Below are positions 5,633 to 10,022 of a DNA stretch of 10,022 nt, one piece after another (the stretch's first letter is position 1; every line of letters starts with the position of its first letter). The position numbers and the translations under genes are program-made. This DNA comes from an uncultured Actinoplanes sp. (GTDB lineage Bacteria > Actinomycetota > Actinomycetes > Mycobacteriales > Micromonosporaceae), in assembly GCA_934667465.1 (NCBI GenBank), contig CAKUMG010000130.1:1-10022 (forward strand), written 5' to 3'. Under the pieces are notes generated by a model. The model made no database searches, was not told the origin of the DNA, and saw nothing but the letters and a program-made list of their open reading frames with translations.

Positions 5633-6928
5633 GTGACAGACCGACCCTGGCGGCGGCTGGGGATCGACCTGACCCCGCTGCGCACCTCGCGCGACTTCCG
5701 GCTGGTGTTCGCCAGCGGCACGGTGACGAGCTTCGGCTCCTTCATCACCTATGTGACCATCCCGTTCCAGGTCGCGCAGATCACCGACGACCCGCTGATG
5801 GTGGGGCTGATCGGCGTGTGCGAGCTGGTGCCGTTGCTGGTGATGGCGTTCGTCGGCGGCGCGCTGGCCGACTTCGCCGATCGGCGGTTGCTGGTGCGCG
5901 GGGGCGAGTTGGCCCTGGCCGGGCTCTGCGGGGTTCTGCTCGTCAACTCGCTGTCGCCCGAGCCGCATCTGTGGCTGCTGTTCGTCATCGCCGCACTGAC
6001 CGCCTCGGTCGACGGGCTGCAACGGCCTGCCCTCGAGGCGATGATCCCCCGGCTGGTCCGGCCCGAGGAGATCCCGGCCACGACGGCGCTGCGTTCCGCC
6101 GGCCGGGAGATCTCCCAGCTGGGCGGCCCGGCGCTGGCCGGCCTCCTGATCGCGGCGGCGCCGCTGGCCGTGGTCTACGCGATCGACCTGCTGACGTTCG
6201 CGGTGTCGCTGGTGTGCCTGACCCTGGTCAAGGCGGTGCCCCCGCCCGTCGACGCGGACCGTCCGTCGCTGCGCTCGGTGGTCACCGGCCTGCGGTACGC
6301 GCGCAGCCGCCCGGAACTGCTCGGCACGTACCTGGTCGACATCAACGCCATGCTCTTCGGCATGCCGCAGGCGCTCTATCCGTTCCTCGCCATGCAGCTG
6401 GGCGGGCCGGGCGTGCTGGGCCTGCTCTACGCAGCACCGGCGGCCGGGTCGCTGCTCGCCACGCTGGCCTCCGGCTGGACTGGCCGGGTGCACCGGCACG
6501 GGCTGATGGTGATCATCGCGGCGGCCCTGTGGGGCGTCGGCATCGTCGGCGCGGGCCTGTCGACCATGTTGTGGCTCACGCTGCTCTGCCTCGCCTTCGC
6601 GGGCGCCGCCGACATGGTCTCCGGCATCTTCCGGTCGATCATCTGGAACCAGACGATTCCGGACCACCTGCGCGGGCGCCTCGCGGGCATCGAGATGCTG
6701 TCCTACACGACCGGGCCGCTGCTGGGTCAGTTGCGCTCGGGCCTGATGGCCCGCACCGGGCTCGGCGTGGGCGGGTCGATCTGGGTGGGCGGCGTGCTGT
6801 GCATCGCCGGTACGGCCGCTCTGGCGCTCGCGCTGCCGAAGTTCACGCGCTACAACGGCGCGGACGGGCTGGCACGCAAGCGGGCCGAGGACGAGGCGTG
6901 GACACTTTCCTCGGGGCGGGCGTCATAA
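5633..6928 (+). CDS. MFS exporter (MFS_3 / enterobactin-exporter-like family)
   Basis: This 431-residue protein is an integral membrane transporter with about 12 hydrophobic segments. It opens with LTPLRTSRDFRLVFASGTVTSFGSFITYVTIPFQV, the characteristic start of the MFS_3 group. The MFS motif between the second and third helices is GGALADFADRR (75-85). The mid-domain segment DGLQRPALEAMIPRLV followed by EEIPATTALRSAGREISQLGGPALAG is also typical of this group, which includes siderophore and drug exporters. The substrate cannot be told. The C-terminus is a soluble charged tail. It starts at GTG 5633, with AGGA about 9 nt upstream. It is probably monocistronic: it is divergent from the membrane-protein gene and ends before a hairpin that separates it from the convergent PfpI-family gene. 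Confidence 0.9.
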   Translation: MTDRPWRRLGIDLTPLRTSRDFRLVFASGTVTSFGSFITYVTIPFQVAQITDDPLMVGLIGVCELVPLLVMAFVGGALADFADRRLLVRGGELALAGLCGVLLVNSLSPEPHLWLLFVIAALTASVDGLQRPALEAMIPRLVRPEEIPATTALRSAGREISQLGGPALAGLLIAAAPLAVVYAIDLLTFAVSLVCLTLVKAVPPPVDADRPSLRSVVTGLRYARSRPELLGTYLVDINAMLFGMPQALYPFLAMQLGGPGVLGLLYAAPAAGSLLATLASGWTGRVHRHGLMVIIAAALWGVGIVGAGLSTMLWLTLLCLAFAGAADMVSGIFRSIIWNQTIPDHLRGRLAGIEMLSYTTGPLLGQLRSGLMARTGLGVGGSIWVGGVLCIAGTAALALALPKFTRYNGADGLARKRAEDEAWTLSSGRAS

Positions 6929-6990
6929 CGGGGTCTTTTGCTCTGAGCCCGGCCATGCAGGACAACCCGGATGGTGGCGTGCGGAGCTTG

Positions 6991-7018
6991 TGGCGCACGG
7001 ACCTCGGCCCGTGCGCCA
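6991..7018. terminator. Hairpin between convergent genes, probable bidirectional terminator
   Basis: TGGCGCACGG (6991-7000) pairs perfectly with CCGTGCGCCA (7009-7018) around an 8-nt loop. It lies 62 bp after the exporter stop and 50 bp after the PfpI-family stop on the other strand. There is no long T run on either side, as is common in actinomycetes. A second small AT-rich hairpin (ACAAAA 7040-7045, TTTTGT 7051-7056) sits close by. Confidence 0.65.
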
Positions 7019-7067
7019 GCAGCGCTTTCCGATGCACGTACAAAATCCGCTTTTGTTCGAACCGTGA

Positions 7068-7619
7068 CTAGGCCTCCTGCAGCGCGCCGATCTCCTCGAT
7101 CAGCTTGTCGCAGAAGGCGGGAAGGTCGTCCGGCTTGCGGCTGGTGACCAGGCCCTGATCGACGAAGACCTCCTCGTCGACCCAGGTCGCACCGGCGTTC
7201 GCGAGGTCGGTGCGCAGGCTCGGCCAGCTCGTGAGCGTGCGGCCGTCGACGACGCCTGCCTCGACGAGCATCCACGGACCGTGACAGATGGCGGCGACCG
7301 GCTTGCCCGCGGAGAAGAAGTCACGCACGAAGCGGACCGCTTCCGGGTCGACCCGCAGGAAGTCCGGGTTGGCGACGCCGCCCGGCAGCACGAGCGCGTC
7401 GTACTGATCGACGGTTGCGTCCTTCACCAGCTTCTCGACCTCGTACTTGCCGGCCGGGTCCATGTGGTTCACGGCCTGGATCTCGCCGCTCTTGATGGAG
7501 ACGAGCTCCGCCTCGCCGCCCGCGGCCTCGACGGCCTTGCGCGGCTCGGTGTATTCGACTTCCTCCACGCCATCGGTCGCGAGGAAAGCGACGCGCTTAC
7601 CGCTGATAGAGGTGGGCAT
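7068..7619 (-). CDS. DJ-1/PfpI-family protein (class I glutamine-amidotransferase-like)
   Basis: This 183-residue protein has the size and motifs of the PfpI/YhbO branch of the DJ-1 superfamily. The nucleophile elbow is AICHGPW with C112 and H113. The partner glutamate lies in DGVEEVEY (E19 or E20). VLPGGVANPDFLR (77-89) and LTSWPSLRTDLANAGATWVDEEVFVDQGLVTSRKPDD are also typical. Members have been described as stress-linked proteases, chaperones or glyoxal-handling enzymes; which activity applies here is not decidable. The ATG at 7619 is preceded by AAAGGGG. It lies 74 bp after the DUF2231 gene in the same direction. A GTTT-N15-GGGAAG motif upstream hints at its own stress promoter. Confidence 0.93.
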   Translation of the reverse strand: MPTSISGKRVAFLATDGVEEVEYTEPRKAVEAAGGEAELVSIKSGEIQAVNHMDPAGKYEVEKLVKDATVDQYDALVLPGGVANPDFLRVDPEAVRFVRDFFSAGKPVAAICHGPWMLVEAGVVDGRTLTSWPSLRTDLANAGATWVDEEVFVDQGLVTSRKPDDLPAFCDKLIEEIGALQEA

Positions 7620-7657
7620 CTGTCGATTCCCCTTTCACTCGGCGTACGCGTTTCGTG

Positions 7658-7682
7658 CTTCCCCGGACGGGGACGCGCAAAC
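7658..7682 (-). promoter_or_regulatory. Possible SigF/SigB-like promoter of the PfpI-family gene
   Basis: On the minus strand GTTT (7682-7679) is followed by 15 nt and GGGAAG (7663-7658). This is close to the SigF/SigB-type consensus GTTT-N15-17-GGGTA, with one mismatch in the -10 box. It is 39 nt upstream of the ATG and partly inside the short gap after the DUF2231 stop. It is weaker than the match upstream of the DUF2231 gene. Confidence 0.35.
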
Positions 7683-7693
7683 GTGCCGGCCGA

Positions 7694-8152
7694 TCAGAAG
7701 AAACGAGCCTCGGCGGGGGCGCGGGCGTAAGCGGCGCCGCGGTTGACGAGTTCGCCCGCATACCAGGCGCCGAACACCGCACCGGCGAGCGCGATCAGTT
7801 CCACGACGAAGAGCCCTCCGCCGACGACCCGGTCCGGGCTGCTCATGCGCAGCATCAGAATGACCGCGAAGAGGATGAGGACACCCATGTTGGCCAGGCT
7901 CTGCAGCACGCCGAGCCGCTTGGCGCGGGTTCCGTTGGGCTGGAACATGAGATCGACGGCGCCCGCGATCGCGACCGCGATGCCGCCGATGAGACCGGCG
8001 ACGATGTTCCAGTAACCGAGCGCGCCGATGATGGCGGGCGCGCCGCCGAGGGTCGCGAGATCGAAGAGCACGGCCATGGAGAAGAGGCCGAGCGGGAACA
8101 TCACGAGCACGGGCTGGACCGCCTGCCCCGCTATCTTGAGTCGGCTCTCCAT
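7694..8152 (-). CDS. DUF2231-family four-helix membrane protein
   Basis: This 152-residue protein has four hydrophobic segments (about 12-34, 48-70, 84-103 and 113-135). It matches the DUF2231 pattern: short N-terminus, PVLVMFPLGLFSMAVLFDL, YWNIVAGLIGGIAVAIAGAVDL, a GTRAKRLGVLQ loop, and a final helix ending AGELVNRG. Typical members carry conserved histidines in GHxxHP and in the GLLH-like loop. Here those positions read GQAVQP and GVLQ, and the whole protein contains no histidine. I chose ATG 8152 because the family N-terminus starts there and GGGGAGG lies upstream. ATG 8182 is an in-frame alternative that adds ten residues with no family resemblance. The role is unknown. It is probably first in a stress-responsive unit with the PfpI-family gene. 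Confidence 0.85.
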   Translation of the reverse strand: MESRLKIAGQAVQPVLVMFPLGLFSMAVLFDLATLGGAPAIIGALGYWNIVAGLIGGIAVAIAGAVDLMFQPNGTRAKRLGVLQSLANMGVLILFAVILMLRMSSPDRVVGGGLFVVELIALAGAVFGAWYAGELVNRGAAYARAPAEARFF

Positions 8153-8201
8153 GCTGCTCGTCACCCTCCCCAGGCTGCTCATTCGTGCGGTCCCCGGTGG
8201 C

Positions 8202-8228
8202 CTACCCGGTCCCTGCCCGGGGCTAAAC
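8202..8228 (-). promoter_or_regulatory. SigF/SigB-like stress promoter upstream of the DUF2231 gene
   Basis: On the minus strand GTTT (8228-8225) is followed by exactly 17 nt and GGGTAG (8207-8202). This fits the actinobacterial SigF/SigB-type consensus GTTT-N15-17-GGGTA at every defined position. The -10 box lies 49 nt upstream of the ATG at 8152, a normal leader length. This suggests control by a general-stress or sporulation sigma factor. Confidence 0.55.
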
Positions 8229-8387
8229 CCTTTCATCACGCTGCGGCCGAATTGCCCCATCGGGGTGGAGATACCGCTGGGGAGTGACGCGATCAGCTTG
8301 TACGCAATCTGCGATGTGGCAGGTTGCGTGGTGGCGGAGAGCCGCGTGGCGTGCTTCACTGAGAACGGCGGGTTCAGGTGCAATGCG

Positions 8388-8419
8388 CAACGGCACCCGG
8401 CGGCAACCGGGTGCCGTTG
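8388..8419. terminator. Strong perfect hairpin, 13-bp stem
   Basis: CAACGGCACCCGG (8388-8400) pairs perfectly with CCGGGTGCCGTTG (8407-8419) around the loop CGGCAA. It lies 137 bp downstream of the flavoprotein stop on the minus strand, so it probably ends that transcript before the DUF2231 promoter. No T run follows on either strand. Confidence 0.65.
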
Positions 8420-8426
8420 GTGCCTT

Positions 8427-8447
8427 CCGCCCGCGCGTCGCGGGCGG
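8427..8447. terminator. Second hairpin, 9-bp stem with 3-nt loop
   Basis: CCGCCCGCG (8427-8435) pairs perfectly with CGCGGGCGG (8439-8447) around CGT. It sits 7 bp from the 13-bp-stem hairpin. On the minus strand it comes first, so the pair could act as a double terminator for the flavoprotein transcript. Confidence 0.5.
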
Positions 8448-8520
8448 TGGGAAATTCTCTCTGCGCCCATCGTGTCCCGCCCCTCCTTTCCCCGCAAGGA
8501 ATCAATAGGAGGAGTTCGTC

Positions 8521-8559
8521 ATGCGCACCTGTGACTCAACGACCATTTCGTGCCATTAG
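8521..8559 (+). CDS. Candidate 12-residue ORF with strong ribosome-binding site
   Basis: The ORF reads ATG to TAG and encodes MRTCDSTTISCH. AGGAGG lies about 8 nt before the ATG, the best Shine-Dalgarno placement in this region, which is why the ORF is listed despite its size. Nothing on the plus strand follows it: the next 1.1 kb is antisense to the flavoprotein gene, whose last 4 bases it overlaps. It could be a small peptide gene, a leader peptide without a visible target, or the 5' remnant of a lost gene. I see no clear promoter. Confidence 0.3.
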   Translation: MRTCDSTTISCH

Positions 8560-9698
8560 CGGGCGCGGCCGCCGAGGAGCCCGACCGCCAGCCGGACGCC
8601 CGGGCGGCGCAGCGCGTGCGCCATCGACAGGTCACCCCGGCAGAACGCCTCGAAGGCCCGCCAGCCCAGCGGCGTGCTCATGGCCGCGTGCGTCAGCGCG
8701 CGCCGCCGGGAGAACACGTCGAGCAGCCGCCCGCCCGCCGCCATCTCCGGGGCGAGATGCCGCTCGATCAGGGCGTCGTACGCGGCGAGGTCGGCGGGCC
8801 CCTCGGCGCGGGCGGCAACCTGGCCGGCCCAGGTCCCGGAGCGCAGGGCATAGCTGATGCCCTCCCGCGTGTACGGCTCGAGCAGCCCGGCGGCATCGCC
8901 GGCGACCAGCACCCGGCCCCTGCGGACCGGGGCGTCCCGGTGCCGGCACCGCGTCAGGTGGCCGGAGTCGCGGACCACCCGCCGGCCCGAGAGGCCCAGC
9001 TGGGCGAGGAGCAGCGCCAGATACTCCTTGGTCTCGGCGCCCCGCCCCTTGGCCATGATGACCCCGACGGTCAGCTCGTCACCCTTCGGGAAGACCCAGC
9101 CGTACGAGCCTGGGCCCGCACCCCAGTCGAGCAGCACCCGCCCCTGCCACTCCGCCCGGTCCGCGGGCGTCGCCGCGAGCTCGACCTCCAGCCCGAGGTC
9201 CTGCTGGGCGAACGTGACCCCGACATGGCGCGAGCTGATCGCCGCGGACCCCTCAGCGCCGATGACCGTGCGCGCGGTGACCCGCGAGCCGTCGGCGAGC
9301 GTGACCACGGCCGCGTCGTCGTTCTGCTCCAGCGACTTGACCTGCGCGTTCTGCCGCACCTCGGCTCCGGCCTCGACGGCGGCCTTGGACCAGGCGAGGT
9401 CGAACTCGTCCCGGCGGACCAGCGTGAGGAACGGGCGGTCCGTGGCATGCCTGGTGAACGCGCGCCGGCCCTGGTCGGTGAAGGTGATGGCGGTGATGGT
9501 GTCCCGGGCCGGCACCGTGATCCGGGATTCCGCGATGCTCAGCGAGGTGCCGATCAGGCCGCCGCCGCAGGTCTTGTAGCGCGGATGCTCGGCCCGCTCC
9601 AGCACGACGGTGCACGCTCCGGCGGATGCCGCCGCCTCGGCCGCCGCGAGGCCGGCCGGCCCGCCTCCGATCACGGCCATGTCCCATTCCGGTACCAC
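8556..9698 (-). CDS. Geranylgeranyl-reductase-family FAD-dependent oxidoreductase
   Basis: This 380-residue protein has the FAD-binding Rossmann motif GGGPAGLAAA (11-20) with acidic E34 after the second strand. It also has YKTCGGGLI (41-49), the hallmark cysteine-glycine motif of the geranylgeranyl reductase family. The sheet motif SYGWVFPKG (198-206) is followed by the second FAD motif, VLVAGDAAGLLEPYTREGISYALRSG (263-288). Family members reduce double bonds in prenyl chains, for example of menaquinone, archaeal-type lipids or chlorophyll side chains. In an actinomycete, menaquinone or another polyprenyl is the most plausible substrate, but this is inference. The start is GTG 9698, with TAGACT six bases upstream and no Shine-Dalgarno, suggesting a leaderless message. 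An in-frame ATG at 9680 is the alternative. It is probably monocistronic. Confidence 0.9.
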   Translation of the reverse strand: MVPEWDMAVIGGGPAGLAAAEAAASAGACTVVLERAEHPRYKTCGGGLIGTSLSIAESRITVPARDTITAITFTDQGRRAFTRHATDRPFLTLVRRDEFDLAWSKAAVEAGAEVRQNAQVKSLEQNDDAAVVTLADGSRVTARTVIGAEGSAAISSRHVGVTFAQQDLGLEVELAATPADRAEWQGRVLLDWGAGPGSYGWVFPKGDELTVGVIMAKGRGAETKEYLALLLAQLGLSGRRVVRDSGHLTRCRHRDAPVRRGRVLVAGDAAGLLEPYTREGISYALRSGTWAGQVAARAEGPADLAAYDALIERHLAPEMAAGGRLLDVFSRRRALTHAAMSTPLGWRAFEAFCRGDLSMAHALRRPGVRLAVGLLGGRAR

Positions 9699-9704
9699 CA
9701 GCGG

Positions 9705-9710
9705 AGTCTA
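9705..9710 (-). promoter_or_regulatory. Possible -10 box for leaderless flavoprotein transcript
   Basis: TAGACT on the minus strand (9710-9705) fits TANNNT and ends 6 nt before the GTG at 9698. Transcription would then begin at the start codon. The -35 region (around GTGGAA, 18 nt further upstream) is only a partial match. Confidence 0.4.
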
Positions 9711-9738
9711 TCCGGCTCCCGTTTCCACGGCCGGGGTG

Positions 9739-9760
9739 GCGCGCTCACTGCTGAACGCGC
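9739..9760. terminator. Weak GC hairpin between the DUF397 and flavoprotein genes
   Basis: GCGCG (9739-9743) can pair with CGCGC (9756-9760) around a 12-nt loop, 35 bp downstream of the DUF397 stop on the minus strand. The stem is short and there is no T run, so termination here is doubtful. Confidence 0.25.
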
Positions 9761-9794
9761 GGGCCGGGGGGCCTCGACAATGCGTGCCGGGCCC

Positions 9795-9998
9795 TCAGCG
9801 GAAGTCGAACTCCCCGCTCTTCACGGCGTCGGCGAAATGCGCCCACTCCTCGATCGAGAATTGCAGCGGGCGCTGCTGCGGGTTCTTGGAGTCGCGCACC
9901 AGGAAGCTATTGCCGACCTTGGCCACCTCGACACACGTGACGTTCCCGCACCGCCTCGCGCTGCGCCACGATATGTGGCGCTTCGCACTGTCTGCCAT
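9795..9998 (-). CDS. DUF397 small protein
   Basis: This 67-residue protein matches the DUF397 pattern. WRSARRCGNVTCVEVA (about 11-26) corresponds to the usual S-x-x-x-GNCVEVA segment, VRDSKNP (34-40) is the signature RDSK motif, and FSIEEWAHFADAVKSGEFD (47-65) is the usual end. These small proteins are abundant in actinomycetes and are usually encoded next to an XRE-type helix-turn-helix regulator of the WhiJ/BldB-associated kind, with links to development. I chose ATG 9998 because GGAGGAG lies 5 nt upstream. GTG 10004 is in frame but touches the Shine-Dalgarno. The gene begins only 24 bp from the window edge, so an upstream regulator gene in the same operon would lie outside it. Confidence 0.9.
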   Translation of the reverse strand: MADSAKRHISWRSARRCGNVTCVEVAKVGNSFLVRDSKNPQQRPLQFSIEEWAHFADAVKSGEFDFR

Positions 9999-10022
9999 AA
10001 CCACTCCTCCGTGACAGTTCCG

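Larger units (their letters stand above)
8153..8555. other. 403-bp stretch without a recognised gene
   Basis: This is the largest gap between recognised genes in the window. It holds a SigF-like promoter (8202-8228), two hairpins (8388-8447) and the start of a possible 12-codon plus-strand ORF. Between 8229 and 8387 I see no convincing structure. Both strands have open frames here, but their translations are Arg/Pro/His-rich and look non-coding. Confidence 0.6.

Noticed and set aside
5513..6667. Minus-strand 384-codon open frame opposite the MFS exporter
   Set aside because: The product is a Gln/Arg/His-rich low-complexity chain, typical of antisense frames in GC-rich genes. The exporter has family motifs.
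5593..7071. Plus-strand 492-codon frame overlapping the exporter in another frame
   Set aside because: It is an Arg/Gly/Ala-rich translation with no hydrophobic pattern or domain, so a frame shadow of the exporter.
8153..8497. N-terminal extension of the DUF2231 gene up to 8497
   Set aside because: The added residues have no family resemblance and would read through the SigF-like promoter and the 13-bp-stem hairpin.
8028..8534. Plus-strand 168-codon frame over the DUF2231 5' end and gap
   Set aside because: No domain and no good start. It is largely antisense to the DUF2231 gene and then runs through the hairpins.
1..10022. Search for CRISPR, tRNA, insertion sequences, or phage and defence genes
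   Set aside because: I saw no spaced repeat array, tRNA-like cloverleaf, transposase motif with terminal repeats, or recognised defence gene. The repeats found are short tandem or protein-coding ones.

Overview
The window looks like chromosomal DNA of a high-GC actinomycete. I infer this from very high GC with G/C-ending codons, frequent GTG starts, a PadR regulator paired with a HAAS-type membrane protein, split NHEJ genes and a DUF397 gene. Gene content would suit Micromonosporaceae (Actinoplanes-like) or Streptomyces relatives, but I cannot fix the genus by eye. There are ten full or partial protein-coding genes plus one candidate 12-codon ORF. I see no rRNA, tRNA, CRISPR array, insertion sequence or phage gene.

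Left part (1-1371, minus strand): a PadR-family repressor gene and, overlapping its stop by 4 nt, a HAAS-domain gene that runs off the left edge. The PadR promoter carries a perfect 23-bp palindrome lying almost exactly between a -35-like and a -10-like box, with the ATG where transcription should start. This reads as a leaderless, autorepressed unit. The HAAS protein has seven nine-residue repeats in its linker.

NHEJ block (1372-4804): an ATP-dependent DNA ligase and a LigD-type polymerase/primase are separate, overlapping minus-strand genes. They are divergent from ku, which has a long lysine-rich tail and is followed closely by a Nudix hydrolase. Together they form a bacterial double-strand-break end-joining module with the LigD activities on separate polypeptides. 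No phosphoesterase domain lies in the window.

Middle (4805-7067): an unrecognised single-pass membrane protein on the minus strand, with a visibly lower-GC sample and a dyad just upstream, then an MFS_3-type exporter on the plus strand. A 10-bp-stem hairpin separates the exporter from the convergent gene that follows.

Right-middle (7068-8555, minus strand): a DUF2231 membrane protein and a DJ-1/PfpI-family protein in tandem, both preceded by SigF/SigB-like promoter motifs, which suggests general-stress control. The DUF2231 protein contains no histidine at all. The only stretch over 300 bases without a recognised gene is 8153-8555. It holds a SigF-like promoter, two back-to-back perfect hairpins and, at its right end, a strong Shine-Dalgarno in front of a 12-codon plus-strand ORF.

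Right end (8556-10022, minus strand): a geranylgeranyl-reductase-family flavoprotein, possibly leaderless, and a DUF397 protein whose usual helix-turn-helix partner would lie beyond the right edge.

I found no clearly new system. The most interesting signals are the palindrome-in-spacer PadR promoter, the histidine-free DUF2231 protein with SigF-like promoters, and the orphan short ORF.
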